Positions 1 to 13,900 are shown, counted from the first letter of the stretch. The stretch: 64,000 nt of DNA from Holothuria scabra (GCA_037179385.1 CM074194.1:2249001-2313000); one strand, 5' to 3'. Translations and numbers: made by a program. Notes: generated by a model from the letters alone, not told the origin.

Positions 1-800
1 CTAGGTTTGAAAAGCAGTTGGCCAATGATGTTAAGATTAACCCAAACTCTTTTCAAGCCTATGTCATTTCTAAGCAGCATGTTAAGGAGGTGGTTGGGCC
101 GATCGATGATGAGAGTGCTTCGTTAGTTAGTGATCATCGGGATATGGCTAATTTGTTAAATGATTATTTTGTATCTGTTTTTACCAAGGAGTCGTCTGTC
201 ACGGGGATTTAAACGGTTTCTGGTAACTCTTCTTCCATGAGTGATATTGTTTTCTCCGAGGAACTGGCTCTGAAAAATTAAAGAGTTTAAAGACTAGTAA
301 TGCTCCTGGGCCAGATGGGATCCATCCATGCAATCCTTCATGAATGCTCCAAGATTTTATTATTTCCTCTATCAATTATTTTTTAGAAGTGTCTCGACTC
401 AAATTTTGTTCCTTCTGACTGGTGGGTTGCTAAAGTCACCCAATTTTAAAAAGGGGATCGGAACTCACCTTTTAATACAGGGCAGTCAGTTTAATTAATG
501 TTGTGTGAAGTATTATGGAATCCTTAACCAAGGACTGTTTGCTCAATTAGATAATGGGTTACTCAATCTGACTCAGCACGGTTTTCTACCCAGCTGGCCT
601 TGAGTTACTAATTTGTTTACTACTTTTCTTAGCTTTCTTGAAGATGTTTCTTTGTCTCTCGATTCTGGTTCCATTGATGGTGTCATTTACCTTGACTTCC
701 AAAGAGCCTTTAGGTAGACTCATGGAGAAATACATAGGTCTGACATCAAAGGCAAGTGTGCTTATTGGGTCAATTCTCTTTCCCCTAACAGTGGTCTTCA
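1..800 (+). pseudogene. Degenerate LINE ORF2 fragment (CR1/L2 type), reverse transcriptase part
   Basis: Residual reading frames give SLVSDHRDMANLLNDYFVSV (18-212), LKSLKTSNAPGPDGIHP near 275-330, and LDSGSIDGVIYLDFQRAF near 655-710. The last is the RT palm motif LDF-x-KAF. Many stops and frameshifts separate them. The element is cut by the window edge on the left. Confidence 0.65.
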
Positions 801-949
801 CTCTGGTCTAATTAATACTTTTGAAGTCCTTGATACTGATCACAATTAAGCTCAAAGTGTTCTGAATATTCATGTGTGATCTTCTCCTAAACTTAAACGT
901 TCCCCCGTAGATAAAACTGCTCTCAAAAAGGAAGTTTCCTAATTCTCTA

Positions 950-3402
950 TAAATATTAATGGGATTCGCGGTAAGAAGCTTGACCTGCAAGCTTTTCTTA
1001 GTGTGACTGATGTGGTGGCCCTTCAGGAGACCAATGTCGACGACTCTATAACAACGAGTGAGTTGTTCTCTGCCTGTTCAGGCTACGCCATTTTCAGATA
1101 TGACCGTACTCTAGGGGGTGGAGGCACGATGTTGTTAGTTAAAAATATCTCAACCCCCGAGAATGTCGGTAACCTCATGAATGGTTCTGAATCAGTCTGG
1201 GCAAAGTTCTCAGTCAAGTGGGGGCCGAGTTCAGGAAAATTGTTCCCGGATATCCTTAATGATTTTGGTGCAGAGCAACTTGTAAATTTTCCCAACAGAA
1301 GTGAGAACACCCTTGACTTAAATTTCCAATTCGACCAGTCAATTTACAGAGATCTCTCCCATGGACCCTTTTAGCGATCATGAGGCTGTATCCTGTAGAT
1401 TTGGATGTCTCTTTTCAATCCCTAGCCAACCCCGTAGGCACATTTGGCAATTTTCTAAGGGCGATTATGAGACTATGAGGAGCGACACCCGTGGTTTCGC
1501 TTTAAGTTATTTCAATGGGGGAAGAACAGCCGTTCAGTGGAAGAAAATTGACAGTTAGCCTAATTAAAGTCTTTTCTTGATAGAACTGTTAAAAAATGTT
1601 CCCACTTAAAAAGCCAGGACCAAATTTTCTCTCCCTTGGGTTAATGACCATATCAGTAAACTGACCAGAAGAAGTAATAGGTTGCATGCTATTTATAAGA
1701 AAACTGAAAATCCCGACATCCAGCAAATGGGCTAAATTGCGCTCGAGATCAAAAAAGAAGAAGAAAAAAAAAGAAGTCTATGTCTCTCATGTTAAATACA
1801 TCAACGGTATGATTGGAGACATAAAGCATGGCACTATACCTCTGTGGAGGTACATTAGTGGCCCAAAGAAGGACAGACATGGTATTTCCCCCGTTAGGAC
1901 GAATAACAAACCAGCTATTACTGACTTGGATAAGGCCTGTGCCTCCAATGCCCAGTTTGCGAGTTTTTTTTACCAAGACATTGTTTAACGTTATCCCATT
2001 TCGCAGACCTTATTGTAGTAGAATGTCAGATATCACCATACCCACTTTTGGAGTTGAGAAGCTCCTGAAAGGCCTAAATAGAAACAAGGCTGTTGGACCA
2101 GATAATGTCCATCCGTGGGTCCTTAGTGAGGTTGCTTCAGATCTTGCTTTATGTTGAGTCATTTGTAGCAAATGCAAATGTAGCAATTCCTTTCATAAGG
2201 GGGTACACCTGATAAATGAAAGAGGGCTAATGTTTGCCCAGGCCCCAGGGAGTTGCTAGCAACTTGACTCCCCGGTTTGCCCTTTTTACCCCAAAAAACC
2301 TATAGTTCTGTTCCAAGCAACTACCGGCCTGTACCCCCTACCTGTATTTGTTGTAAATTGTTAAAGCATATCATAAGTTCCAACTTAATTGACTTCTTTG
2401 AGTCAAATAATATCCTCTCAAATAAGTAACATGCCTCTAAAAAGTCGCATAGTTGTGATACTCAGCTGGTGTCAGTTATGGAAGACTGGACTTTATCCCT
2501 GGACTTAAAGAAGCAGATTGATGTCTTCATTTTAGACTTCGAAAAGGTCTTCGACACGGAGCTTCATGAGCTGCTCAAAACTAAAACCAAAGATTCATTT
2601 AAAGGATAAGCTAGAAAGAGTTCAGAGGAGATCGGCACGCTTTATCAGCGGCGATCTTTCTCGGGAACCAGGGTCTATGACATCGATCCTGAAGAACCTT
2701 GACCTCCATGCGCTAACCGAGCGTCGCAGGCAAAGTAGGCTGATTCTTTTCACTAAAAGTTTCTTTGGTAAGGCTCATATGCCAATGGACAGACTTAGGC
2801 ACCCTTTCCGTAGAACTCGCGGAATGCATAACCTTCAGTTGTATCATGCATACCCTAGAACTAAGTGTTACAAATTGAGCTTCCTGCCTATTATGATTGG
2901 AACAGTCTCCCAGCTGATCTCATCGATCGTACCCGGGGTAATAAAGACCTGGTTAATCTTACCACTAGCCTTTTTTAGGGCTCAGGGGGCCACCTCCGAT
3001 GCATGCGTGGTGAGGGGGTGTCCAGATTTACGGATGTGTCGCCATTTCCGGAAAGAAGAAGAAGAAGAAGAAGAAGAAGAAGAAGAAGAAGAAGAAGAAG
3101 AAGAAGAAGAAGAAGAAGAAGAAGAAGAAGAAGAAGAAGAAGAAGAAGAAGAAGAAGAAGAAGAAGAAGAAGAAGAAGAAGAAGAAGAAGAAGAAGAAGA
3201 AGAAGAAGAAGAAGAAGAAGAAGAAGAAGAAGAAGAAGAAGAAGAAGAAGAAGAAGAAGAAGAAGAAGAAGAAGAAGAAGAAGAAGAAGAAGAAGAAGAA
3301 GAAGAAGAAGAAGAAGAAGAAGAAGAAGAAGAAGAAGAAGAAGAAGAAGAAGAAGAAGAAGAAGAAGAAGAAGAAGAAGAAGAAGAAGAAGAAGAAGAAG
3401 AA
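950..3402 (+). pseudogene. Degenerate LINE copy with endonuclease, RT and GAA tail
   Basis: Apurinic-type endonuclease remains run from about 950 (SININGIRGKK, VVALQETNVDD) to SDHEAV near 1372-1390, across a frameshift. RT pieces follow: VIPFRRPYCSRMSDITIPTF and NRNKAVGPDNVHP (1985-2157), DVFILDFEKVFDTELHELLK (2520-2580), and the C-terminal part VQRRSARFISGD and on (2566-2900). The tail runs into the GAA array at 3055. Stops throughout show it is dead. Confidence 0.7.
3055..3402 (+). repeat. (GAA)116 perfect trinucleotide array
   Basis: 348 bases of uninterrupted GAA, preceded by gaaa and followed by agtaatag. It sits where a LINE 3' tail would be, so it probably grew from that tail. The open frames across it (poly-Glu and poly-Arg) are artefacts of the repeat. 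Confidence 0.98.
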
Positions 3403-3600
3403 AGTAATAGAATAACCCTAAACTACAAGCCTGTTACAGCTGGTGAACCGCTGGCGTTCTCTATGGTTTCCCTCCGCCAGGCCACCGTAGAAAAGCTGGC
3501 CATATCGACGAAGATCCGCCGGCGTTTCACGCTAGTGGCCCGTCAGAGTGACTTCTGCCAGACCGCTAGCATGTTGCTAACTGCGGAACTACTGCTGCAG
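3403..3600. other. GC-richer unique segment between LINE pieces
   Basis: About 200 bp with about 50 percent GC, unlike its surroundings, between the GAA array and the next LINE fragment. It is open in one + frame, but I recognise no protein family. It may be the 5' part of a retroelement. Confidence 0.3.
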
Positions 3601-4130
3601 AAGTAAACAGGGTGCCTGGGTTGATCAGAAAGAATTTTAAGAGTTTTAGTAAGGAAATTGTGCTAAATTTGTATAAGCAGCTGGTTAGACCCTCTCTCGC
3701 ATATGCTGCACAAGCATGGAGCCTCCTTTCTACGAAAAGGACCAATTGCTTTTAGAGCAAGTTCAGAGGAGAGCCACTCGTCTCATACCTGAGGTTAGGA
3801 ATCTACACTAGCCCCTATGACTTAAGCGTCTTAGGCCAACCACTTTAGAGCTGAGAAGGATTAGGGGAGACATGCTCGAGTTCATGTTTACAAATTTCTT
3901 TCCGAAGGGAATCCTTTGTTAGCTTGTAGTTTTTTAAAGGTCCAAAGAAGTTCTCAGGTTCTGGAGGCCATCGTAAAAAGCTTGATGAGCCTTTTGCTGG
4001 TCTTGACGTTAGAAAGTTCAGTTTTCTCATAGGGTTGTTAATTACTGGAATATCTGTCTGAGGGGGTTGCTAACTCCACATCAGTGCACCGCTTGAAGGT
4101 AAACATTGACTAGACTGTGGTAGAATCTAA
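3600..4130 (+). pseudogene. Third LINE fragment, RT C-terminus
   Basis: Frame remnants read NRVPGLIRKNFKSFSKEIVL, LYKQLVRPSLAYAAQAWSL and, after a shift, VQRRATRLIPEVRNL and LRRIRGDMLEFMF. These are the conserved thumb and C-terminal words of CR1-like RT. It is broken by stops and ends before a poly-T/poly-G stretch near 4165-4187. Confidence 0.65.
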
Positions 4131-4739
4131 TCTTTTCTGAGCTCGTTAGTTGTTAGTAGCTTGCTTTTTTTTTTTGGGGGGGGGGGTGGATTACAGGGCA
4201 CCTTATGGGGCCTTTATAGTCCTCCTTTGCCCTTTAACCTGTTAATCGAGCCGAAAACGGAACTCGATCTGTACCCTAGCTACTTGTGAACTTACCACTT
4301 ACGACAACCGTCTAAAACCTTTGAAATTGATGTACAGCACATCCACAATTTTGGGTGCATATGCGTAGAACGTGTTCAAAGATCTTTTCTCCTTGAGAGC
4401 AAAGTAGGCTTCCCATCGTGGGGGTGAAACATGGCATACTGTTCTCAATGTCCGCTGCAGTTACTGCACTTTTACATGGACCAGGCAGGGAGCTGTTATT
4501 TTATAGCTCCCTGCTTGGAAGTTATGAACCCGTGTGAGGAAATCTGTCACTTGTATAACACTTTCGTACTACCTCCTTCAATGTTGATAACGGACGCCGT
4601 GACAACAGAATAATTTTTTCTGTAGTATGTATTCGGGAAAATTATATGTCCCGACTAGTTGTGGGATAAAAAATTATGAGCCCGTTTTCTTTTTTCCGCC
4701 GGACACATCCTTGTATGCAACACTCATGTGGGTCAGTAT
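4131..4739. other. Non-coding stretch upstream of the first exon
   Basis: Contains a T/G homopolymer run (4165-4187) and no recognisable gene or repeat family. The 60-codon frame at 4431-4613 has no protein-like features. Confidence 0.5.
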
Positions 4740-4936
4740 CGTGTGCATGTGCCCCATATCACGGCCTACACGTACGTAATACGTGACCCCGGCCCTCTAG
4801 TCTCGCTAATTCGCAACATGTTCCTTGCCAGCGAATGTTAGAAGCTACGGTTCAACAAGATTCTGCCTAGGCCTAGCCTAGCCTAAAGCGCATAGAGTGC
4901 ACGCTTAGTGAAGAAACGAAGACGAAGGAAATTGCA
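4740..4936 (+). promoter_or_regulatory. Putative promoter and 5' UTR of the 20-exon gene
   Basis: This stretch just upstream of the first ATG has clearly more CpG (CACGTACGTAATACGTGACC near 4770) than the AT-rich surroundings. It contains the E-box-like word CACGTG-related ACGTGACC and GGCCTAGG words. No TATA box is evident. The assignment rests on position relative to the proposed ATG, so the transcription start is not determined. Confidence 0.3.
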
Positions 4937-4985
4937 ATGGAAAATGCAGTTGTAGACGGCACCGTTTTGGAAGGTTATTCCCCAG
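4937..4985 (+). CDS. Exon 1 (start codon)
   Basis: ATG at 4937 opens MENAVVDGTVLEGYSP and ends CCCAG before gtgtgt. It leaves one base (phase 1), which joins exactly to the two-base remainder at the start of exon 2 to give Ala17. The phase match and the CpG-rich upstream are the evidence; the exon is short, so some doubt remains. Confidence 0.6.
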
Positions 4986-7900
4986 GTGTGTAAAGACTAA
5001 ACTGCGCCCAGTCTAACGTTTGTGTTAGTTACTAAAGTTAGTGTTAGTTTTCATGGTTAGCCTCTGTGTGATCGCCTTAGCCTAGGCTAGCTAGCTAGCC
5101 TAGCTATGGGACTCTGCAGCGTTCCCATTGATGATATGTTGGGCATGGCAAGCCTAGGCCTAGCCTTTTCTTTTAGTGTTATCCCATTCTGCAGACCAAT
5201 TTGCAGCAGAATGGCAGATGTAACAGTATCTACTTGGATCTGGATCTGGAAAAATACTGCACAACACTCCTGGTGGAGTCAAACGTGCAGGGTTGAGTGT
5301 GCGCATGTAGTTAGTCGTCCCGTCTGAGGATCCTCAAGGCTGCGCTCTTGAATTGCTTGGGGTCCTCGAGATCTGTAATGTTCTGGGGGAGTAGGTTCCA
5401 GTCTGTGACGGTCCGAGGAAAGAAACTGTATTTGTAGCAGTCCTTATTGGTTTGTATATTTGTAAAGCTATTAGAATGGTGATGCCTGGAGGGCCGCCGG
5501 TTGTAGGTTGTTGATTGGCAAGGCTAGGAGGCCCAATCTGGCTTTGTGAAGAATTGCTAGCCTGTTGGCAGTACGCCTATTTTTGAGACTATCCCACCCT
5601 AGGTCATTTAGCATTTCAGTCACACTACTATGGGGGGAATAGTCATTATAAACAAACCTAGCAGCCCTACGTTGAATTTGCTCAACCAACTCTGGATGAC
5701 TAACGTTATTGTTACTGCACAACACTCCTAGGCCCCCTAGTCCTATTGGAGTCAAACATGCAGGGTTGAGACTGAGAAATAGAAACAAAGCAATAGGCCT
5801 AGGCCTACTGGGTAGGACCTGATAACATTCACCCATGGGTTCTCGGTTGCTTGTTATGTATCAGCAATCCCTTTCCGATGCAAGAATACCTGTTCATAAA
5901 AAAGAGAACAAAGGATACCAGGGTTTCCATCAGAGGGGGGAAAGGGGGGGATTTGTCCCCCCTTTCCAGAGGAAGGTGGGTAAAATCCCTCCCCCCCCCC
6001 TTTTCATTTCCATGAAATTAGAAAATTGTCAATATCTTGGTTTCTTACTTGAAAAGACAACACTTTTGCAGCAATGTTTGAACTTACACAAATAAATGGC
6101 CTTTAAAACCTTCAAATAGCAACTTAAGGAGCCTTGAAGCAAGCTTTTGCCCCCCTGAACCCACTCATAACCTTAGCCGAGGACAGCATCAATTTGGATT
6201 TGGGGTTTAGCAGTAATAAATCCCCCCCCCCCTTTTTTGTGTTTCTGGTGGAATCCCTGGATACCTGTTTATTGGCAAAGGGAAAAGTTTGCCCTACACT
6301 CTTAAAAAGTTGGTTAAAAAAATTCACCAACACTGGTCACGTATGTCAAATACCTGAAATTGGTTAAATTTTCCCCAATATGTGTTGTTTATTTGGTTAC
6401 CCCACAGGCTGTTTACCCAATAAAGTGGTAAAAAACCTCTTGGATAACCCATTAATCAACAATTATTGGGTAAAAGTTAACCAATTTCACGTATTTGACA
6501 TACGTGACCAGTGTTGGTGAATTTTTTTAACCAACTTTTTAAGAGTGTATTCCATACATCTCAAGTGATCCGCATGTTGCAGGTTTGACCCGGCGCATTT
6601 GAATTCAGCTTACCAATAACTACAAATTCAGTAAATCGTATCTTACAGTACATTTAACTGCTCGCATGGCTAAACGCATAGGCTGAGACCTGCATACTGT
6701 ACAAACCTATGTTTGCTGCTGCATCATTGCTATGTTGGCTACCATTAGCAGCAGGTATGGAATATATTCCTGTCACTGCGTAAATAGTGTAAAGAAATTG
6801 TGCAACGTCGCATTCAACAGCAAAAATGAATGCCCACTTTAGAGACAGGGCTTGTCTCAGAGTTTCCCATCAAACATATGTTATGAACTGTCTTGACAGT
6901 TCTTCCTTCTTGGCTAGAAAGCTATGCGAGATGTACCAAGGCTTATGCTGGAAATCACTTGCAGTATGGTACGACCATCGGTGACATATCAAGTTGATGT
7001 TTGCAAACTGTACCTGTACAGCACCAAAATTTATTCAACAATAGCGATTGAATATTGTGATTAGGAGAGGTTTTAGTAATTGCGTGTTTGTGAGTATCTG
7101 TACAATATTATTTTGGCACATCTCTTAATGCAATATTTTTCTAGGTTCCTGCAAAAAATTCAGTACTGTACTGAACTTTTTTTTGAGATAACTTAACAAA
7201 ATTGTGTTGCCTGATTTACCAAAAAAGTGCCACCATTTTGCATGTAGACACTTCTAAAATTCAACGTTTTTTGAAGATACCCCTTCCCCTCATAATCCTC
7301 CCCCAGGCTGGCGATCCAGCAACAGACAGATCAGTTGGACCTGCATCTAGGCTCTCAAAACTTGGGAGCCATGTATAATTTACAAAATGAATAATAGTTC
7401 TCTCCCAAGCAATAACTGTCCTGTTTTGCTGACTTGTTTTTGCTGTACGTTGTTAAGGCATGTTTTTAGTTTCAATTTGATGGACAAGCACCATACTTTT
7501 TGAAAGTTACATACGCTCTAGACCTAGTTGTGATGCCCAACCAGTATCAGGGGTTGAAGAATTGGCGCTTCTTCCCTGGATTTACAGTTAAACAGGTCGA
7601 TGTCATTATCTTAGATTTGGAAAAGACCTTTTAGCTAGTGCTGTGCCTCATGAGCTGCTAAAAACCAAACTGTTCAGCTGAACAGTAGGCCTAGGCCTAG
7701 GGGGTTGAAGAAGAATCAACCACCTAGGCCCAGGCCTACTGTAGGCATAAATTGATACATCTAATGTTGAGAAGGCCTAGGCCTAACTATACTAAATACT
7801 CCAGATTTCGCACACTGATAAATTTCGTGCACCACTGAAAATTCTTCACTTTCATCTTTACAGTGACCTGTCTAGACCTAGGCTGTAGAATGGTCAAATA

Positions 7901-10900
7901 CATTGTTTTGTCAACAATGAAACCAAAATAGTTTGGTACCTTTGTGCCTTTACCCACATTAAGATAGGCCTAGGTGTTTTTATAATGTCACTGCAGCTAA
8001 CATCATTAGTTACATTATGGTCACTGGAGTGTTTGCTTCATTTACATTAGCTATTAAATTTAATTTAATGTTTGGAAGGTGGTGAAGCCATTTTGGCTCA
8101 TCAAAAACCCTGTGCCAGAGTGAGAGTGGATGAACACCAGTGAGCTTTGCCTTCTCTGTTTTTTACTCTAAAGCCAAGCATTTATCTGTACACCCCACTT
8201 CAGTGTGTTGAAAAATGGGATTAGTGATCTAGTTGCTGCACTGTTTGGATTTACAGTTTATACCTGCTAGTGTATCCAGAGGAGAAGTTGGTAAAGTGGC
8301 TCAATGACTTTATAGGTAAATTTAATGGGATGACTCATATCAAAAGTGTGTGACTTTCAGGAAAGTGAAATGGTTGTCCTAAAGGTCCTGTAGGTATCTT
8401 TTAGTCCCACTGGCTTTTCAAAAATGGTAGAATTTTTAGAAAATCACACAGTAAATGAAGGAAAAATTACAGTACAAGTTGACTGACTTCATCTCCATTC
8501 ATCAGTTCATTGAAATGTCATTCACTGCACTCACAAATTTTGGGTAGTCTGCAGGACAACCTTCTCAAAGAATTTTGGAATATTTGGTAGTCTGGCAGAG
8601 ATGATGGTCATCTCAGATGCCATCACCCCTCTTTAAATCCATCACTGTCAAGTATCAATAACCTTTACTGTCTGTACCACAGCCACTAATTTTGAAGTTC
8701 GCCTACTGGAAACAAAGTCAGTTGAACAGCCCTCAACATCAAGGACTTTATCCGTGTTTGAGGTGTTTGATGAAGTTCTTCCACAACTTGGTATCTTTCA
8801 GAAAGTCTTGCATTTAGTTCGTGATGAACTTTTTGGTGAGTTTCCTTTTTACTAAAGTTAATTATTTCCAGAGCATTGGCACCTCACACTCACAGAGCAG
8901 GATTCAAATCTTAGGATTACTTGGTTTATATTGGATTTGTGTATACTAATAATCTCTTAATGTGTAAAATATTCTTGGTTGATTTCTGACAATTAGGATA
9001 ATCCTTTAAGGGGTAATCAGGGTTTGACAGAGAATATTAACCTTCTGTTCCAGCATCTCATTTTTCCTTCTGAACTGATTGTTAACAGAATATAGAAACA
9101 TTGAAGAAGACTTTAAGGTTAGACAAAAATATGTGTCAGTTACTGTTGAATGAAAACTTCTGAATATTTTTCTGGTAAAAAAATTCACACAGATGCAAGA
9201 CTAGACAGTTTCCACTACTGTATCCAGTAATATGGTGAGGTTGTAATCACAGATTTTTTTGTTATTTTAATTAAGTCAATGTACAAATCTGGTGCAGCAC
9301 TAAATTGTGAAGAAAATTGTAAATTTGTAAACTTGATTGCCACTTTTACACCAGCTGTGTTTACTTGCTTTTTGCAGAGTCAATATTCAGTAAACAGTAT
9401 ACAAGTACAAAGGAGGATGAATCTAGGACAGCAAGCCATGACACACCAGGCAAGCCTAAAAAGGAAAAGAAAGAAGAAAGCTTCAACATCCAACGAATTC
9501 CATACTTCAAACTTATTCAGGATATTTTAGATCAAAGGTACCACATTATGATTGTTCTTCATAAGCTCCTGGTCAATGGAGAGTAATTTTTCCTGAAAAA
9601 TTTCTTAACCGTACAATTTGACTGGTTTGTTTCTTCATTTTTGCATTTTTTTAAGAGAATAAGTTTCACCTTATTTCCAAAATGAAGACATAATACAAAA
9701 TTTTTACTAGAAAGCAGAAGAAAACCATGGAAGAAAATGATCCTTTACACACATTCCCCCTTAACAAAGTAAAAATGACCTATGCCATGATATGGACAGG
9801 TCCTTTGTAGTTCACAAACCATTATAAATCTATATAGCCCCCTATGATCTGCTTTCTCCCATATCAAGCAGTAAGATTGGTTGTTTTAGCTGGCAGAACA
9901 ATTGATTTTCTTATCTTTGCTTATGCTTTGATGACTTCCAGCTGCATTCAGTAATTGATAGTAATCCAGGGCGCTGTCCAAAACACTTGATTCATCAGGT
10001 ATGTGGTTAACAGAGTTCTAAAGCAACTGTCCTCCTAATGTGTTTGAAACACAATAAGAAAAAAACAAGCAGCAGTAAGGGACAAAAGACAACCAGACAT
10101 TTGTGTATGTTAATGTAAGATGTGGGTGCATCAAAGTGATACATGAGGATGCAGCCTGAGTGCATTCAATGAAAGCATTAAAACCTCCAAGAGTTCATTA
10201 TTCTGTTCTTATGTGTAGGTTTACAGTTATTTAACCTTGTTCGTTCGTACTCATGGACCGCAGAGATGGAGAGACTGAGGGGCTAAAGCCCCCTCTCACT
10301 GCCCTAGGCATTTTGGGCCACCTCACATTGCTATTGTATTGTTAAACATATTGAGCTGCATTGGTGATGATCGCCCCCACACTTCAAAATTTGCTCTGCA
10401 GTCCTTAGTACTGATATATCAAGATGAGAAGGAAAATTGTAAGTTCTCTCTTTGAAACAGCACATCCCAGATGAGTAAAATGGATCAGCCTAAGATGAGT
10501 GAGTCAAGTACCATGAACTTCTTTGGGGCTAACACATGGTCACATGACCATAATAGACCAACGGAAACTGAGGATCATTTCCAAGTATGAATTAAATTGA
10601 GTTAAATTGACTTCATGTCTTTATTTTCACAGGTTTGAAGAAGCATTACATCTGAAGGATGAGATCAAAGAATTGCAGCAAGTCATTTCTGAAAAGAACA
10701 GTCTTTGTCAGGAGATCCAAACAGCCAATGTTCATTTAAAAACCCAAAAGGAAGACCTAGAAAAAGTTATTATTACCAAAGATGAAAATATTGAAGCAAA
10801 AGAAGAAGAAATTGCCAAGTAAGATATCCAAACAAGGATTTTATCTTCTCCATGACATTTTAAGTTCATTTTTCTGTCATTTTTTTTTTGGGGTGGGGGG

Positions 10901-13900
10901 GGGGGAGAAATAGGTTGTTGAAATTCTTTTTCTTTCTATTATCCTATTTGTCTAGCTAAGTCTATGGTCCTATTTTGGGGAAATATTAGAGGTTTTAGAA
11001 AAACTCCTCAGATAGGACCCAACAAAAACATTAGTTTGATAGCCTTCAGCAAACTCAAATTAAACATGGACTCACACAGGTAAACTTTGGAAAGCCCCAG
11101 ATGCTATGCTGTGTAACTGAGTAGTTACGCTGTAGCCTTTTCAGGAGAGCGTGCAAATGTCTTTTGGACTAGTGGGATAGCAGATCAAGTGCCCCCAGGC
11201 TATTATTAAAACTCCAAATATTTTAGGTGCAGATTGCAGATTTGCAGATTGACACAGGATACCTAGGGGATTGGTCATACAATTGGCATTAGGTTTAATT
11301 GTCTTATACCATTACAACCCCTATTATGTAACTTGTTCATTTTTTTTGAGCTTTTAATGAATTGTGCAAAGTGCATATTACATGAATATTTTTCTCATTA
11401 CTTTAATGTATTGTAACCATTTATTTGCAATTTCGCCATCTTGGATGTCCTGGATTTTTAAAAAAAAAACCAAGAAGAAAGCTTTGGAAACATTTTACAG
11501 ATTAGCAGTGTGACTGGTACTTTTGTTTAAGAGTGGTGTGATTTCTGGCCTGCAGAGGAAACTTTTGAAAGTTTACAATGAAAGATCCATCAACACTCCA
11601 TAAAAATAATAGAATTGCAGTTGGAAGTATACAATGCAAGATCCACAACACTACATAAAAATGTTAGAATTCCAACTATGAAGTGAGCATTATCAAATTG
11701 TAGAGAGAAAGTTGATCATATTCACTACTTTGCATTTCTCTACAGACTTCAAGAAGAACTTCAAATATTGAGAGACACGACTGCACTGGAGAGTCGTCGC
11801 TTGCAATTTGAAAAGAGAAAATTGCAGGAAAGAATAACATCTCTGGAAAAAGAAAATGAATATCTGGATCAGTTCAAACAAGGCTATGACTCTCTTCATG
11901 AAGGTAAGTCATTTGCCCTTTTTGTATTTAATTCACTGACTTTCTATACATGGACAGAGCATACTGCACGGTAGCTTGGTGCTGTCGTACGTGTGAGAAA
12001 AAGTGCTCCAAAATGGCTGTCTGCTATGGTTTTGTGTGGAAGTTTGGACTTGCTCAAGTCAATTACCAGATTTTGCAAGAAAGTTGAAATATTTTTGAAA
12101 TTGACAAAGAAAGGTCAAAATCACTTCACGTATTGCAGGAATATGATATACTATCCCATTCAAGTTTAACTTTTGTCTAAAATATAGCAGAGTTGTCCTC
12201 AAATCAGACGGTTTATAGCTTCACGGCGGCCATCTTGGTGCGCCTTTTTTGATCCAGTTGGTGGCAACAATCTACGTATAGGACGTACACGTTACATGCT
12301 TTGTCCATGTGTATAAATCCTTGATTTAATTATAGAGTCTGCTTTAAAATGTTCTCTAGAGGAATCTTACGCTCTTGGGATTATAAACTTGCTTCCCCTA
12401 TTGTGCTCAACACTTCCTACCTCCCACTTGACCACCATGGTCAGTAAATCCAAATTTTCAGAAAATTGGGAAAATCTGTCTTTTATTGGAAGGGGGACAT
12501 TCACTTTGATTACGTAACTAGTATATGGCCAAGTAATGAAAATTGTACCTAACTTACTCTAAATTTGGACATTGAGCTCGATATGCTATTCTTAAACTTT
12601 CCTTTGTGCCCTTTATGTAATTAGCCCTGCTTCAGGTGTTGTATAGTTAGTAGGCTTTGTCAAGTTCATTGTTTTACAAGTAAGGTTCCAATGGTGGAAC
12701 TAGGGATTTTGGTCAGAGAGTGAAAATGACCTGCATGGGTAGGTCAAAGCAGGATGTTAAAAATTTATAAAGAGGCCAGCATGCAATTTTATTCCATCAG
12801 GGACAGTCGCTCTGCCACTGTCAGGTACAGTACCTATGCCAACCAATTAATTGTGATTCTTAATGTAGTTGCATCTCCTGTAATGGCACTATGAAGCTAT
12901 AAAGTGTGTATTACTAGTCCTACAGAAGAACCTATACTAATATCAGGAGTTGAACTCAGTGCTATTGTTGAAAATGAGTAGGGCACAAAAAAAGAGTAAA
13001 TTTGTGGAAGAGTCTTATAACAGTGCTCTGTGAAAATATGCAACAGGACACAAACTTGAACCCCTAAATTTTGATTTAATGGTATTAAAGTTTTAAATAT
13101 ACCCTCTTATTCAGTTCCAAGGGGTGTGCATGGAGTTACTCAATGACCCCTAGCCACTTGCCTCCACACAGAAGTTGTCAGTTTCCAAAGCCTTGTTGTA
13201 ATGTTACTGAACAAATGAGAGACTGTTGATCAAGAAATTTGGATGGCACCTAAATAATTATTTAACTATCATCATTTGCAAATTTCCCAGGGGCACCTAT
13301 CCTGGTTGGTCAGGGGGAGCAAATGGCACCCCGATGAAAATATTGAGGGCATACATTGTCCCCCCCGCAAACTCCAATAATTCGGTCAGATGAAACAACT
13401 CAACAGGTAGAGTGAACAAAATACCACATTTTGTTGTACAGATGACTTTAGGGCTTCAAGAGAATATCAATTTACAAAAGCAGCAAACTGTTATCAATCT
13501 AGAAGTTTCAAACCTTGTCTTTCTCTTCTAAAAATATGATCATTACTTAAACTTTGGTTAATCAGAGTTTACTTTCATTGATTTATGTTACAAAGTTAGA
13601 CAGTCATCAGTTTAATTAGGATAGCAGCTGTTAAGCAACTGACATAAAAATTTCAAAGTATATCTTGGGCCCAAACAATGAAATGTGCAGCAATTTGTCT
13701 TTTTCAGCCTTCATATTTAGACCAGGAGAGGACAAATTTATTCTTGGACAGAGAAGATCCAGGAAGCCTGTTTTGGCATCTAAAAAGGTAAGTTACTGCT
13801 AACCAGACCCCAAACCAAGGAACTAACACCGATGATAGATTTTAAATTTAGGATAGAAAGTGGAAATTACCTCAAAAAGTGATTTTAACAACATTTTAAG

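Noticed and set aside
2566..3606. 346-residue open frame with a poly-Glu tract, and a poly-Arg frame at 3003-3407
   Set aside because: The open length comes from the GAA array joined to a dead LINE RT fragment. Not a functional protein.
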